A DNA stretch of 35,263 nt from Flavobacterium sp. Root935 (GCF_001429295.1 NZ_LMJL01000001.1:168794-204056), one strand, 5' to 3'; shown: positions 1 through 9,864, counted from the first letter of the stretch. Program-made: numbers and translations. The notes: a model not told the origin generated them from the letters alone.

Positions 1-205
1 TATCATACTTTTGAAACACAGCATTAAAAGCATCCATTTCAGCAGTCATATCTTTTTCGATAGGATATGTTCCTGCTTTAATATGTTCCAATGATTTAGG
101 ATCATAGGCTTCTTCTAATGAAGGAGTTGGCCCATTATGAACGGCAGAACCCAAAACTACGGCACGCAGTCTTGACGTTTCGTTCTTTACATTTAATTGC
201 AACAT
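1..205 (-). CDS. Dimethylarginine dimethylaminohydrolase / amidinotransferase-family protein, N-terminal fragment
   Basis: Hand translation of the minus strand from the ATG at 205 gives 68 codons running off the window edge. The opening reads LRAVVLGSAVHNGPTP, followed by EEAYDPKS and AGTYPIEKDM. That pattern is typical of the Bacteroidota group of guanidino-group modifying enzymes (dimethylargininase, arginine deiminase and amidinotransferase fold), which act on arginine-like substrates with a catalytic Cys-His pair in the missing C-terminal part. The fragment contains no catalytic residues, so the exact reaction cannot be named. It lies downstream of gltA but beyond a hairpin terminator, and a TAnnTTTG box at 225-232 suggests its own promoter with a leader of about 15 bases. 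The family call is from memory of similar proteins. Confidence 0.7.
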   Translation of the reverse strand, partial: MLQLNVKNETSRLRAVVLGSAVHNGPTPSLEEAYDPKSLEHIKAGTYPIEKDMTAEMDAFNAVFQKYD

Positions 206-224
206 AACTTTATTATATTTTGGA

Positions 225-232
225 CAAAGATA
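225..232 (-). promoter_or_regulatory. Candidate -7 box (TATCTTTG) for the dimethylargininase-like gene
   Basis: The minus strand reads TATCTTTG, matching the Bacteroidota -7 consensus TAnnTTTG, 19 bases before the ATG at 205. No TTTG -33 element is visible at the right spacing; that position falls inside the gltA terminator hairpin. The box alone is suggestive, not proof. Confidence 0.4.
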
Positions 233-235
233 AAA

Positions 236-261
236 AAAGCTTCACAGTTAAGTGAAGCTTT
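236..261 (-). terminator. Intrinsic terminator after gltA
   Basis: A 10-bp stem (AAAGCTTCAC paired with its complement, 236-245 and 252-261) with a 6-base loop begins 7 bases after the gltA stop. On the minus strand it is followed by a T run (complement of the A run at 232-238). The opposite strand also has T residues after the stem, so it may work in both directions. Confidence 0.8.
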
Positions 262-268
262 AGTTTTT

Positions 269-1546
269 TTATTTATTCGACTTAAAGTCTCTTAAAGGGT
301 GTCCTGTGTAAATTTGTCTAGGTCTTCCAATTGGCTCCTTGTTTTCACGCATTTCTTTCCATTGAGCAATCCAGCCTGGTAATCTTCCAATGGCAAACAT
401 AACAGTAAACATGTCAGTTGGAATTCCTAATGCTCTGTAGATAATTCCAGAGTAGAAATCAACGTTTGGATATAAGTTTCTTGATTTGAAGTAATCATCT
501 TCAAGAGCTGCTGCTTCTAATTTTTTAGCAATTTCTAAAATCGGATCTTCAACACCTAAAGTTTCTAATACTTCTTTAGCTGCTTTTTTGATGATTTTTG
601 CTCTTGGATCAAAGTTTTTATAAACTCTGTGACCGAATCCCATTAAACGGAATGGGTCATTTTTGTCTTTTGCTTTCGCCAAAAATTTATCAGTATCACC
701 TCCATCTTTGTTGATTTCTTCCAACATTTCAAGAACTGCCTGATTTGCTCCACCATGAAGAGGCCCCCAAAGTGCAGAAACTCCCGCAGAAATTGAAGCA
801 AATAATCCAGCGTGAGAAGAACCTACCATTCTTACTGTAGATGTAGAACAGTTTTGCTCGTGATCTGCATGAAGAATAAATAATTTATCTAAAGCATCCA
901 CAACTACAGGGTTAGCTGCGTAAGGTCCAGTTGGTAATTTAAACATTAACTGCATGAAATTATCAACATAACCAGTTGTGTTATCATAATAATTCAATGG
1001 ATACCCCATAGATTTTCTATATGTCCATGTAGCAATTACAAGAAATTTACCCATTGTTTTACAAATGGCTTCGTACATTTCTTTTTCGTTATCAACATTT
1101 ACAGCTTTAGGATTAAATGCTGTTAAAGCACTTGTTAAAGCAGATAAAACGCCCATTGGATGAGCTGTTTTTGGAAAACCATCTATGATATTTTTCATCT
1201 CTTCGTTTACCAAAGTATGTTTTTTAATACCATTTTCAAACTGCTCTAATTCTTGAGCTGTTGGTAATTCTCCAAAAATCAAAAGATAAGACACTTCTAA
1301 AAAGTTAGCTTTCTCTGCCAAATCTTCGATTGAATATCCTCTGTAACGTAAAATCCCTAATTCTCCATCTAGGAAAGTGATTTCGCTTTTACAAGATCCA
1401 GAATTTTTATAACCTGGGTCAATTGTAATAAAACCAGTTAAATCACGTAATTTGTTAATATCGATAGCTGATTCGTTTTCACTTCCTGTGATTACCGGAA
1501 GTTCAATCTTTTTATCATCTATTTCTAATGTAGCTATTTTTGACAT
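269..1546 (-). CDS. gltA: Citrate synthase
   Basis: This is a type II (hexameric-type) citrate synthase of 425 residues, condensing oxaloacetate and acetyl-CoA to citrate at the entry of the TCA cycle in the cytoplasm. The three catalytic residues are visible: H264 in GPLHGGAN, H306 in GFGHRVYK and D363 in NVDFYSG. The usual substrate-binding segment HADHEQNCSTST lies at 226-237. The frame is open to an ATG at 1585, but the start MSKIATLEID at 1546 is chosen because a TAnnTTTG box (1583-1590) overlaps the upstream ATG, and the extra 13 residues (MVNYYLKNYFQNI) are not family-like. It has its own promoter and terminator, so it is probably monocistronic. Confidence 0.96.
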   Translation of the reverse strand: MSKIATLEIDDKKIELPVITGSENESAIDINKLRDLTGFITIDPGYKNSGSCKSEITFLDGELGILRYRGYSIEDLAEKANFLEVSYLLIFGELPTAQELEQFENGIKKHTLVNEEMKNIIDGFPKTAHPMGVLSALTSALTAFNPKAVNVDNEKEMYEAICKTMGKFLVIATWTYRKSMGYPLNYYDNTTGYVDNFMQLMFKLPTGPYAANPVVVDALDKLFILHADHEQNCSTSTVRMVGSSHAGLFASISAGVSALWGPLHGGANQAVLEMLEEINKDGGDTDKFLAKAKDKNDPFRLMGFGHRVYKNFDPRAKIIKKAAKEVLETLGVEDPILEIAKKLEAAALEDDYFKSRNLYPNVDFYSGIIYRALGIPTDMFTVMFAIGRLPGWIAQWKEMRENKEPIGRPRQIYTGHPLRDFKSNK

Positions 1547-1582
1547 AATATTTTGGAAATAATTCTTTAAATAATAATTTAC

Positions 1583-1590
1583 CAAATCTA
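1583..1590 (-). promoter_or_regulatory. Candidate gltA -7 box (TAGATTTG)
   Basis: The minus strand reads TAGATTTG, a full TAnnTTTG match. Predicted transcription starts near 1577, about 30 bases before the ATG at 1546. No TTTG is seen 19-21 bases upstream; that region is T-rich. Confidence 0.5.
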
Positions 1591-1644
1591 ATGAATTTAA
1601 GACTAATTAAAAAAAGAATACTGCTATGAATTTGTTAAAAGTCC

Positions 1645-1682
1645 AAAAAAAAACCATCTGCAAAAACAGATGGTTTTTTTTT
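1645..1682 (-). terminator. Intrinsic terminator after eno
   Basis: CCATCTG (1654-1660) pairs with CAGATGG (1667-1673) around a CAAAAA loop. The stem is flanked by nine A residues on one side and nine T residues on the other, so the pairing can extend to 16 bp. On the minus strand the hairpin ends in a long T tract, 20 bases after the eno stop. The symmetry means it could also stop plus-strand transcripts. Confidence 0.85.
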
Positions 1683-1701
1683 GAATATATAACTTTTATA
1701 A

Positions 1702-3006
<1,305 letters not shown>

Positions 3007-3095
3007 TTATTAATAAATTATATTTTTTTTCCGAAATTATAAAAATATTTAATACTATAAACGCATTTTAGTTATTAAACACCTTTATTTATTAA

Positions 3096-4214
3096 CTACA
3101 TCGTTTTAGACCCAGCAAGTTTAATATTCTCTACAAATTGATCAAACAAGTATGAAGAATCATGTGGTCCTGGACTAGCTTCTGGATGGTATTGTACTGA
3201 GAAACAATTCTTATTCTTCATTCTCATTCCTGCAACTGTATCATCATTTAAGTGTATATGAGTAAGCTCTAATTCAGGGTGACCTTCTAAAGCTTCTCTT
3301 TTTACAGCAAAACCATGATTTTGAGAAGTAATTTCACCTTTCCCTGTAATAAGATTTTTTACTGGATGATTTATACCTCTGTGTCCGCCAAACATTTTAT
3401 AAGTTTTCACTCCATTAGCAAGTGCAATTACCTGATGCCCTAAACAAATACCAAATAAAGGTTTATCATCAGCAATAATTCTTTTTGCTACCTCGATCGC
3501 ACCAAAAAGCGGATCTGGATCACCAGGTCCGTTTGATAAGAAATAACCATCAGGATTAAACTCTGTTAAATCTTCGTATGTTGAGTCGTATGGGAAAACT
3601 TTAATATAACAATCTCTTTTCGCAAGATTTCTTAGAATATTCTTTTTAATTCCAAGATCAAGTGCTGAAATTTTATATGTAGCATTTTCATCTCCTACAA
3701 AATAAGGTTCTTTTGTAGACACTTTAGAAGCCAATTCCAGTCCTTCCATATCAGGAACATTTGCTAATTCTTTCTTCAAGTCTTCAACAGAAGTTCCATC
3801 TGTACAGATAACTGCATTCATAGCTCCATTATCACGAATATAACTAACAAGAGCTCTGGTATCAACATCAGAAATACAAATAAGATTTTGTTTTGTAAAG
3901 TAATCTTCTAAGCTTCCAGAAGCACCTTCTCTAGAATAGTTAAAGCTAAAGTTTTTACAAACTAAACCAGCAATTTTAACGCTCTCTGACTCTACTTCTA
4001 AATCATTGATTCCGTAATTACCGATATGCGGATTAGTCGTAACCATTATTTGTCCGAAATAAGAAGGATCAGTAAAAATTTCCTGATATCCCGTCATTCC
4101 AGTATTAAAACAAACTTCACCAAAAGTTTTACCGCTAATTCCGATAGATTTTCCGTGAAAAATTGTTCCATCACTAAGTAATAAAATGGCGCTTTTTCGT
4201 GTTGTGTATTTCAT
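3096..4214 (-). CDS. carA: Carbamoyl-phosphate synthase, small (glutaminase) subunit
   Basis: This subunit hydrolyses glutamine and passes ammonia to CarB to make carbamoyl phosphate for pyrimidine and arginine synthesis. The 372-residue length is normal. The N-terminal small-subunit domain contains FNTGMTGYQEI (36-46) and DPSYFGQI (49-56). The class I glutamine amidotransferase domain has the nucleophile C257 in FGICLGHQ and the partners H343 and E345 in QYHPEASPGP. carB is not adjacent. It has its own near-consensus promoter at 4287-4317, downstream of the ribosomal terminator, and a leader of about 65 bases with a small hairpin. eno follows. Confidence 0.96.
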   Translation of the reverse strand: MKYTTRKSAILLLSDGTIFHGKSIGISGKTFGEVCFNTGMTGYQEIFTDPSYFGQIMVTTNPHIGNYGINDLEVESESVKIAGLVCKNFSFNYSREGASGSLEDYFTKQNLICISDVDTRALVSYIRDNGAMNAVICTDGTSVEDLKKELANVPDMEGLELASKVSTKEPYFVGDENATYKISALDLGIKKNILRNLAKRDCYIKVFPYDSTYEDLTEFNPDGYFLSNGPGDPDPLFGAIEVAKRIIADDKPLFGICLGHQVIALANGVKTYKMFGGHRGINHPVKNLITGKGEITSQNHGFAVKREALEGHPELELTHIHLNDDTVAGMRMKNKNCFSVQYHPEASPGPHDSSYLFDQFVENIKLAGSKTM

Positions 4215-4246
4215 TATTTAATTTGTATTGTTTTTTATCAAGTTAT

Positions 4247-4266
4247 AAAACCAAAATCATGGTTTT
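4247..4266 (-). promoter_or_regulatory. Small hairpin in the carA 5' leader
   Basis: In the carA mRNA, AAAACC (4266-4261) and GGTTTT (4252-4247) can pair around an 8-base loop, about midway between the predicted transcription start and the ATG. It is only 6 bp and A/T-rich, so it may be chance. A regulatory role in pyrimidine control is speculation. Confidence 0.2.
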
Positions 4267-4286
4267 AAATGTAATTAGAAATTTTG

Positions 4287-4317
4287 CAAATTTACTTCTT
4301 TAAAGAAGCCCTTCCAA
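4287..4317 (-). promoter_or_regulatory. carA promoter, TTG-N20-TAAATTTG
   Basis: On the minus strand, TTG (4317-4315) is followed by 20 bases and TAAATTTG (4294-4287). This fits the Bacteroidota -33/-7 pattern with correct spacing. Predicted transcription starts near 4281, giving a leader of about 65 bases. Confidence 0.65.
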
Positions 4318-4394
4318 GATTTTTTAAAACTTTCACTCATAAAAATAAAACCTATTATTTTAAATATGTTACACTTTTGAGGTTTCAAAAAATC

Positions 4395-4431
4395 AAAAAA
4401 AAAGGATAAACTAAAAATTAGTTTATCCTTT
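4395..4431 (-). terminator. Terminator of the long ribosomal operon, after rplQ
   Basis: A perfect 14-bp stem (4401-4414 with 4418-4431), loop AAA, begins 28 bases after the rplQ stop. On the minus strand it is followed by a T tract, the complement of the A run at 4395-4402. It separates the ribosomal unit from carA. Confidence 0.88.
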
Positions 4432-4458
4432 AATATTATAGAATGATTACTTTCATAA

Positions 4459-4950
4459 TTATTCAGAAGCTTCAGTAGTCGTTTCTGATTCAGCAGCAGG
4501 AGCTTCTGGAGTAGCAGCTTCTGCTTTTTTAGCTTTACCACCACGACGGCTTTTTGCTTTTTTAACTTCTTTTTTACCTCCGTTGTAAAGTTCATTGAAG
4601 TCAACAAGTTCGATCATTGCCATATCAGCATTATCTCCCAAACGATTTCCAACTTTAATGATACGAGTGTATCCACCTGGACGGTCTCCAACTTTAGCAG
4701 CCACATCTCTGAACAAGTCAGTTACAGCATATTTGCTACGTAGGTATGCAAAAACAATACGACGATTGTGAGTCGTATCTTCTTTTGATTTTGTGATTAA
4801 AGGCTCAACGAATTGTTTAAGCGCTTTAGCTTTAGCAACAGTAGTGTTAATACGTTTGTGCTCAATAAGAGAACAAGCCATATTAGCCAACATAGCTTTT
4901 CTATGTCCAGTCTGTCTGCTTAAGTGGTTGAATTTTTTTCCGTGTCTCAT
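4459..4950 (-). CDS. rplQ: 50S ribosomal protein L17 (bL17)
   Basis: L17 binds 23S rRNA on the solvent side of the large subunit. The core (residues 1 to about 118) opens [20 protein letters not shown], the standard L17 start, and includes the segment [18 protein letters not shown]. Beyond the usual length of roughly 120-130 residues, this protein carries a low-complexity tail: first basic ([19 protein letters not shown]), then acidic and Ala/Thr-rich ([18 protein letters not shown]). From memory, tails of this kind are common in Bacteroidota L17. It is the last gene of the operon, 62 bases after rpoA, and that spacer can fold. Confidence 0.95.
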   Translation of the reverse strand: MRHGKKFNHLSRQTGHRKAMLANMACSLIEHKRINTTVAKAKALKQFVEPLITKSKEDTTHNRRIVFAYLRSKYAVTDLFRDVAAKVGDRPGGYTRIIKVGNRLGDNADMAMIELVDFNELYNGGKKEVKKAKSRRGGKAKKAEAATPEAPAAESETTTEASE

Positions 4951-4973
4951 GACGTGTTTTTTTTATCTTCATC

Positions 4974-4999
4974 TTGCTACAATCCACTATGGAGAGCAA
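4974..4999 (-). promoter_or_regulatory. Possible RNA hairpin in the rpoA-rplQ spacer
   Basis: In the mRNA, UUGCU (4999-4995) pairs with AGCAA (4978-4974), and inside it UCCA (4993-4990) pairs with UGGA (4986-4983) around a UAG loop. It lies in a 62-base spacer, wide for this operon, 24 bases before the L17 ATG. The stems are short, so it is a weak candidate for an L17 leader element. Confidence 0.3.
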
Positions 5000-5012
5000 A
5001 ATATGAAGTAAA

Positions 5013-6005
5013 TTATTCTTTATCTAATTTGTATTTAGCTAAATCCATTCCGAAAGTTAAATTCTTCACTGCAACAAGTTCATCAAGTTCAGTTAAAGAT
5101 TTTTTACCAAAATTACGGAATTTCATTAGGTCATTTTTATTGAACGATACTAAATCACCAAGTGTATCAACTTCAGCCGCTTTCAAGCAATTTAATGCTC
5201 TCACAGATAAATCCATATCAACAAGCTTAGTTTTAAGCAATTGTCTCATATGCAATGACTCTTCATCATACGATTCTGTTTGTGCAATTTCGTCAGCCTC
5301 AAGTGTAATTCTTTCATCAGAAAACAACATGAAATGGTGAATTAAAACTTTAGCAGCTTCAGTAAGAGCATCTTTTGGATTAATAGATCCATCAGTTTTA
5401 ATTTCAAAAACCAATTTTTCGTAATCTGTTTTTTGCTCTACACGGAAATTTTCGATTGCATATTTTACATTTTTTACCGGAGTAAAAATAGAATCTGTAA
5501 AAATCGTTCCAATTGCAGCATTTTGTTTTTTGTTCTCCTCAGCAGGAACGTATCCTCTACCTTTTTCGATTGTTAAATCGAAGTTCAATTTGATTTTAGA
5601 ATCTAAATTACAGATAACAAGGTCTGGATTCAAAACTTGAAAACCTGAGATAAATTTTTGAAAATCACCTGCTGTTAATTGATCTTTACCAGAAACAGAA
5701 ATAGTAACTGATTCATTATCGATATCTTCAATTTGACGTTTGAAACGTACTTGTTTCAGATTAAGGATAATTTCGGTAACATCTTCAACAACACCTGAAA
5801 TAGTAGAAAACTCATGATCTACACCTTCGATACGAACAGATGTAATTGCATAACCTTCTAATGCTGAAAGCAAAACTCTTCTAAGTGCATTACCAACTGT
5901 CAATCCGTAACCAGGTTCCAAAGGTCTAAATTCGAATTTACCTTCAAAATCGGTTGAATCGATCATGATAACTTTATCGGGCTTTTGAAAATTAAATATT
6001 GCCAT
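5013..6005 (-). CDS. rpoA: DNA-directed RNA polymerase subunit alpha
   Basis: Alpha dimerises through its N-terminal domain to seed RNA polymerase assembly, and its C-terminal domain contacts DNA and regulators. At 330 residues it is full length. The alpha-NTD carries [20 protein letters not shown] near residues 31-50. After a linker, the alpha-CTD contains [18 protein letters not shown] (268-285) and FGKKSLTEL, where R269 corresponds to E. coli R265, the key DNA-contact residue. Its place between rpsD and rplQ is the classical alpha-operon position. It begins 21 bases after rpsD, so the two are co-transcribed. Confidence 0.97.
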   Translation of the reverse strand: MAIFNFQKPDKVIMIDSTDFEGKFEFRPLEPGYGLTVGNALRRVLLSALEGYAITSVRIEGVDHEFSTISGVVEDVTEIILNLKQVRFKRQIEDIDNESVTISVSGKDQLTAGDFQKFISGFQVLNPDLVICNLDSKIKLNFDLTIEKGRGYVPAEENKKQNAAIGTIFTDSIFTPVKNVKYAIENFRVEQKTDYEKLVFEIKTDGSINPKDALTEAAKVLIHHFMLFSDERITLEADEIAQTESYDEESLHMRQLLKTKLVDMDLSVRALNCLKAAEVDTLGDLVSFNKNDLMKFRNFGKKSLTELDELVAVKNLTFGMDLAKYKLDKE

Positions 6006-6026
6006 AAATTTCGACTAAGTCAATTA

Positions 6027-6632
6027 TTATTTGTTGTACAACTCTACGATTAATTGTTCTTTAATGTTTTCTGGAATTTGAAGTCTCGCAGGTACAGAAA
6101 CAAAAGTTCCTTCTTTAAGATCATTGTTCCAAGTAATCCATTCATAAACATGACTTGAATTTGATAAAGAACGTTCGATAGCTTCTAAAGATTTAGATTT
6201 TTCACGAACTGCAACTTTATCACCAGGCTTAAGGTGGTAAGAAGGAATATTAACAACCTCTCCATTTACAGTAATGTGTCTGTGAGAAACGATTTGACGC
6301 GCACCTCTTCTAGATGGAGCAATTCCCATTCTAAAAACAACATTATCTAATCTTGCTTCGCACAATTGTAATAAAACTTCACCAGTTACTCCTTTAGTCG
6401 CTGATGCTTTTTCGAATAAATTTCTGAATTGTTTTTCTAAAATTCCATAAGAATATTTAGCTTTTTGCTTTTCCATTAACTGAACAGCATACTCAGATTT
6501 TTTTCCTCTTTTTTTAGCCATCCCGTGTTGTCCAGGTGGGTAATTTCTTTTTTCGAAAGATTTATCATCTCCGAAGATTGCCTCGCCAAATTTACGAGCG
6601 ATTTTGGTTTTAGGACCAGTATATCTTGCCAT
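6027..6632 (-). CDS. rpsD: 30S ribosomal protein S4 (uS4)
   Basis: S4 is a primary 16S rRNA binder that starts assembly of the 30S body; in E. coli it also represses the alpha operon. At 201 residues it has normal length. It shows the N-terminal start [17 protein letters not shown], the PPGQHG motif and an S4 RNA-binding domain ([23 protein letters not shown] then [17 protein letters not shown]). The short N-terminal region has no zinc-binding cysteine cluster. It is preceded by an unusually wide 92-base spacer containing a foldable element ending in U8 just before the ATG, which suggests local control of S4 synthesis. Confidence 0.97.
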
Positions 6633-6635
6633 TTT

Positions 6636-6701
6636 AAAAAAAATTTTAAGGTAGAAATTATGAATTCAGGTCTAATCCTTCGATAATTTATGTTCTACCT
6701 T
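6636..6701 (-). promoter_or_regulatory. Candidate S4 leader RNA in the rpsK-rpsD spacer
   Basis: In the mRNA, AAGGUAGAA (6701-6693) pairs perfectly with UUCUACCUU (6656-6648). Inside, AUUAU (6687-6683) pairs with AUAAU (6661-6657), with a 5-base bulge (CAUAA) on the 5' side, and GAA/UUC plus GG/CC can continue the helix. Downstream come AAAA, eight U residues and then the rpsD ATG at 6632. No TAnnTTTG promoter box lies in the spacer. This looks like a translational operator or attenuator for S4. Published S4 leader motifs are known in other bacteria; I cannot test whether this one matches. Confidence 0.5.
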
Positions 6702-6724
6702 GTTTATACTATAAAAATAAAAAA

Positions 6725-7108
6725 TTAAACTCTACGTCTTTTTGGAGGACGACATCCATTGTGAGGCATTGGAGTAACATCGATAATCTCTGTAACTTCA
6801 ATTCCACCGTTATGAATAGAACGGATAGCAGACTCACGTCCGTTACCTGGTCCTTTTACATAAACTTTCACTTTTTTAAGTCCTGCCTCAAGTGCTACTT
6901 TAGCGCAATCTTCTGCTGCCATTTGAGCTGCATAAGGAGTGTTCTTTTTAGAACCTCTGAAACCCATTTTACCAGCTGAAGACCAAGAGATAACTTCACC
7001 TTTCTTATTAGTCAAAGAAATAATAATGTTATTAAAAGTGGCAGAAATATGAGCCTCACCCGTTGATTCAACGATAACTTTACGTTTTTTTGCAGTTGCT
7101 TTAGCCAT
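6725..7108 (-). CDS. rpsK: 30S ribosomal protein S11 (uS11)
   Basis: S11 lies on the 30S platform and shapes the mRNA exit region. At 127 residues it has normal length. Recognisable parts are [32 protein letters not shown], too long to be chance, and the conserved C-terminus ending [18 protein letters not shown]. It starts 8 bases after rpsM in the usual rpsM-rpsK-rpsD-rpoA-rplQ order. The N-terminus ([15 protein letters not shown]) is slightly extended and basic, as usual in the family. Confidence 0.97.
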   Translation of the reverse strand: MAKATAKKRKVIVESTGEAHISATFNNIIISLTNKKGEVISWSSAGKMGFRGSKKNTPYAAQMAAEDCAKVALEAGLKKVKVYVKGPGNGRESAIRSIHNGGIEVTEIIDVTPMPHNGCRPPKRRRV

Positions 7109-7116
7109 ATTACTTA

Positions 7117-7491
7117 TTATTTAGTTGCTTTTTTCTTGTTAGCAACAGTTTTTCTTTTACCTTTTCTTGTTCTTGAGTTGTTTTTAGTTCTTTGCCCTCT
7201 TAATGGAAGACCAGATCTATGACGAATACCTCTGTAACATCCAATATCCATTAAACGTTTAATGTTTAAAGAAATTTCAGAACGTAATTCTCCTTCGATT
7301 TTGTAAAATGAAACAGCTTCACGAATTGCTCCGATCTCATCATCATTCCAATCTTGAACTTTTTTATCTTGGCTAACTTGAGCTTTTTCCAAAATCTCAA
7401 TAGCTCTACTTTTCCCTAATCCGAAGATGTAGGTAAGTGCAATAACACCTCTTTTGTTTTTTGGGATATCTACCCCTGCTATTCTTGCCAT
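7117..7491 (-). CDS. rpsM: 30S ribosomal protein S13 (uS13)
   Basis: S13 sits in the 30S head, forms bridges to the 50S subunit and contacts P-site tRNA. It is 124 residues long. The start [30 protein letters not shown] and the late motif [26 protein letters not shown] are family hallmarks, the latter containing the helix-two-turn-helix and basic tail that reach the tRNA. Only 2 bases separate it from rpmJ upstream, so the two are tightly co-translated. Confidence 0.97.
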   Translation of the reverse strand: MARIAGVDIPKNKRGVIALTYIFGLGKSRAIEILEKAQVSQDKKVQDWNDDEIGAIREAVSFYKIEGELRSEISLNIKRLMDIGCYRGIRHRSGLPLRGQRTKNNSRTRKGKRKTVANKKKATK

Positions 7492-7493
7492 AA

Positions 7494-7610
7494 TTATCCT
7501 TGTCTTTGTTTAAATCTAGGATTCTTTTTGTTTATTACGTACAGTCTCCCTTTTCTACGCACGATAATGCACTCGGCACTTCTCTTTTTTACTGATGCTC
7601 TAACTTTCAT
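7494..7610 (-). CDS. rpmJ: 50S ribosomal protein L36 (bL36), zinc-free form
   Basis: Translating the infA-rpsM gap by hand gives a 38-residue protein starting [14 protein letters not shown] and ending NPRFKQRQG, the standard L36 frame. L36 is the smallest ribosomal protein and fits among 23S rRNA helices near the factor-binding side. Zinc-type L36 has three cysteines and a histidine as ligands. Here only C14 remains; position 11 is Ser and the later ligands are lost, so this is the C-minus form that does not need zinc. It lies 12 bases after infA and 2 before rpsM, its normal place. Confidence 0.95.
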
Positions 7611-7622
7611 AGTGAATATCCT

Positions 7623-7838
7623 TTAATATCGATAAGTAATTCTTGCTTTTGACAAATCATAAGGACTCATTTCTAGTTTCACTTTATCACCAGGTAATAA
7701 TTTGATGTAATGCATACGCATTTTTCCAGAAATATGAGCAATTACGATATGTCCATTTTCTAACTCTACACGGAACATCGCATTTGATAATGCTTCAATA
7801 ATTGATCCGTCTTGTTCTATTGCTGATTGTTTTGCCAT
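7623..7838 (-). CDS. infA: Translation initiation factor IF-1
   Basis: IF-1 is an OB-fold protein that occupies the 30S A site during initiation and assists IF-2 and IF-3. At 71 residues it has normal length. The pattern [41 protein letters not shown] is diagnostic, followed by [27 protein letters not shown]. It begins 7 bases after secY. Many bacteria carry adk and/or map between secY and infA; neither is here. Confidence 0.97.
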   Translation of the reverse strand: MAKQSAIEQDGSIIEALSNAMFRVELENGHIVIAHISGKMRMHYIKLLPGDKVKLEMSPYDLSKARITYRY

Positions 7839-7845
7839 AAATATA

Positions 7846-9192
7846 TTAAGCTACCGCTTTTCTATTTTTACCAGTCTTCATTAAACCATCATAATGTTTG
7901 TTTAACAAGTATGAATTGATCTGTTGAATAGTATCTATTGCAACACCAACCATAATTATTAATGAGGTACCCCCAAAAAACATCGCCCAAGATTGTTGTA
8001 CATCCATAATACTTACAACAATAGCTGGGAACACAGCAATCAAAGCAAGGAATAAAGATCCTGGGAAAGTTATTAAAGACATCACTTTATCAAGGAAATC
8101 AGAAGTTTCAGCTCCTGGACGAACGCCCGGGATAAAACCACCGCTTCTCTTTAAATCATCAGCCATTTTGTTAGTAGGTACAGTGATTGCAGTATAAAAG
8201 AATGTAAATACAATAATTAAAGTTGCAAAAACAAAATTATACCAAAAACCAAACATATTACTAAATGCACCAACAATAGATTGTGATGTATCTGATTTAG
8301 ACAATCCAGCTACAGCTGCAGGAATAAACATAATTGCCTGAGCAAAAATAATTGGCATAACCCCAGAAGCATTAAGCTTAAGAGGAATCCATTGTCTATT
8401 ACCTCCTGCCAAATCTTGTTCGTAATCCCCAGTAGTTGTACGACGAGCATACTGTACAGGAATCCTACGTACTGCCATTGTAAGTAATACACAAGAAATG
8501 ATAACTAACAGCCACACAATAATTTCAATAACTAATAACATTGGACCTCCATTGTTATTGGTAACACGAGTTGTAAACTCTTGAATAAAAGCTTGCGGTA
8601 AACGAGCTAAAATACCAACCATAATTAACAATGAAATACCATTTCCAATACCTTTATCTGTAATTTTCTCTCCAAGCCACATAGCAAAAATTGTACCAGT
8701 AACTAAGATTATAACAGAAGAGAACAAAAATTCAGGAGAATTAAAGCCTAGCAAAAATGCATTACTAGGCAATGTTCTGTATAAATTATAGATATAAGTT
8801 GGACCTTGAACCAATGTGATAGCGATTGTCAACCAACGAGTGATTTGATTAATCTTTTTTCTACCACTTTCCCCATCATTTTGAAGTTTTTGTAAATATG
8901 GAATCGCAATCCCCATCAACTGAACAACAATAGACGCAGAAATATAAGGCATGATACCTAAAGCAAAAACTGAAGCCTTAGAGAAAGCACCCCCGGTGAA
9001 CATGTCTAGAATAGATCCTAGACCATTTTTAGTTTGTCCCGCTAAACCAGTCAATTGCGTTGCGTCAATTCCAGGAAGCGTAACGTGTGCTCCAAAACGA
9101 TATACTAAAAGTAATCCTAATGTAATTAAGATTCTATTCTTTAGTTCTTCGATTTTCCAAACATTACTTATTGATTCAATAAATTTCTTCAT
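7846..9192 (-). CDS. secY: Protein translocase subunit SecY
   Basis: SecY is the pore of the Sec translocon in the inner membrane, passing unfolded proteins outward and membrane proteins sideways. The 448-residue protein shows about ten hydrophobic segments, beginning [14 protein letters not shown] near residue 25. The plug region follows a GIDA/LTG motif, and the cytosolic loop [10 protein letters not shown] matches the SecA/ribosome-contact loop. The final helix ends [21 protein letters not shown]. It starts 13 bases after rplO, as in the spc operon. SecE and SecG are not in the window. Confidence 0.97.
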   Translation of the reverse strand: MKKFIESISNVWKIEELKNRILITLGLLLVYRFGAHVTLPGIDATQLTGLAGQTKNGLGSILDMFTGGAFSKASVFALGIMPYISASIVVQLMGIAIPYLQKLQNDGESGRKKINQITRWLTIAITLVQGPTYIYNLYRTLPSNAFLLGFNSPEFLFSSVIILVTGTIFAMWLGEKITDKGIGNGISLLIMVGILARLPQAFIQEFTTRVTNNNGGPMLLVIEIIVWLLVIISCVLLTMAVRRIPVQYARRTTTGDYEQDLAGGNRQWIPLKLNASGVMPIIFAQAIMFIPAAVAGLSKSDTSQSIVGAFSNMFGFWYNFVFATLIIVFTFFYTAITVPTNKMADDLKRSGGFIPGVRPGAETSDFLDKVMSLITFPGSLFLALIAVFPAIVVSIMDVQQSWAMFFGGTSLIIMVGVAIDTIQQINSYLLNKHYDGLMKTGKNRKAVA

Positions 9193-9205
9193 CTTAATAG
9201 ATAAG

Positions 9206-9658
9206 TTATATAGTTACAGCTTCTCCACCAGCAGCTTCAATAGCCGCTTTAGCAGTTGCAGTAAATTTGTGGGCAGTTACTTTTAATTTTGCTTTCAACT
9301 CTCCTCTACCTAAAATCTTAACGATTTCATTTTTAGTAGCTAGACGATTTGCCACGAAATCTGCCATTGAGACAGAATCAGTAATTGCACCTTTATCTAC
9401 CAATAATTGAAGAGTATCTAAATTAACACCTTCGTATTCTTTACGATTGATGTTTGTGAAACCAAACTTAGGCACACGTCTTTGAAGTGGCATCTGCCCT
9501 CCTTCAAAACCAATCTTTTTAGAATAACCAGAACGAGATTTAGCCCCTTTGTGTCCTCTTGCAGCGGTACCACCTTTTCCAGAACCTTCTCCTCTACCTA
9601 ATCTTTTATTTTGATTGTGTGTAGATCCTTCAGCAGGTTGTAAGTTACTTAAATTCAT
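9206..9658 (-). CDS. rplO: 50S ribosomal protein L15 (uL15)
   Basis: L15 has a long basic N-terminal extension that threads into 23S rRNA and is needed for late 50S assembly. It is 150 residues long. The N-terminus MNLSNLQPAEGSTHNQNKRLGRGEGSGKGGTAARGHKGAKSRSG is characteristic in pattern, followed by the globular domain with FGFTNINRKEYEGVNLDTL. It sits between rpmD (11 bases) and secY (13 bases). Confidence 0.96.
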   Translation of the reverse strand: MNLSNLQPAEGSTHNQNKRLGRGEGSGKGGTAARGHKGAKSRSGYSKKIGFEGGQMPLQRRVPKFGFTNINRKEYEGVNLDTLQLLVDKGAITDSVSMADFVANRLATKNEIVKILGRGELKAKLKVTAHKFTATAKAAIEAAGGEAVTI

Positions 9659-9669
9659 AACAGTATTTG

Positions 9670-9852
9670 TTATTTAGCTTCTTCAACAGAAACTAAGTGT
9701 TTAACTTTGTTTATCATCCCAAGGATAGCAGGATTTGACTCGTGCTCCACAACTTGTCCAATTTTACGTAGACCTAAAGCTTCCAAACCTCTCTTTTGAG
9801 AAAGAGGACAGTTGATTTTGCTTCTTACTTGTTTTACTAATAATTTAGCCAT
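9670..9852 (-). CDS. rpmD: 50S ribosomal protein L30 (uL30)
   Basis: L30 is a small protein on the large subunit near 5S rRNA and the central protuberance; some bacteria lack it. The 60-residue sequence [20 protein letters not shown], then [32 protein letters not shown], matches the single L30 ferredoxin-like fold. It lies between rpsE and rplO, its standard place in the spc operon, with spacers of 11-12 bases. Confidence 0.95.
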   Translation of the reverse strand: MAKLLVKQVRSKINCPLSQKRGLEALGLRKIGQVVEHESNPAILGMINKVKHLVSVEEAK

Positions 9853-9864
9853 AATTTCCTTGAA

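Noticed and set aside
1547..1585. Upstream ATG extending citrate synthase by 13 residues
   Set aside because: It overlaps the predicted -7 box, and the added residues do not resemble citrate synthase N-termini.
3032..3039. TAATTTCG as an eno promoter
   Set aside because: It has a mismatch in the conserved TTTG and no -33 partner; eno may be read through from carA.
4275..4607. Minus-strand frame overlapping the rplQ end, ending in a peptide MSESFKKSWKGFFKEV
   Set aside because: Mostly an out-of-frame shadow of rplQ; its end covers the carA promoter and has no upstream signals.
4924..5340. 138-codon plus-strand frame across rplQ/rpoA
   Set aside because: Antisense shadow of rplQ and rpoA with Ser-rich low-complexity translation and no family resemblance.
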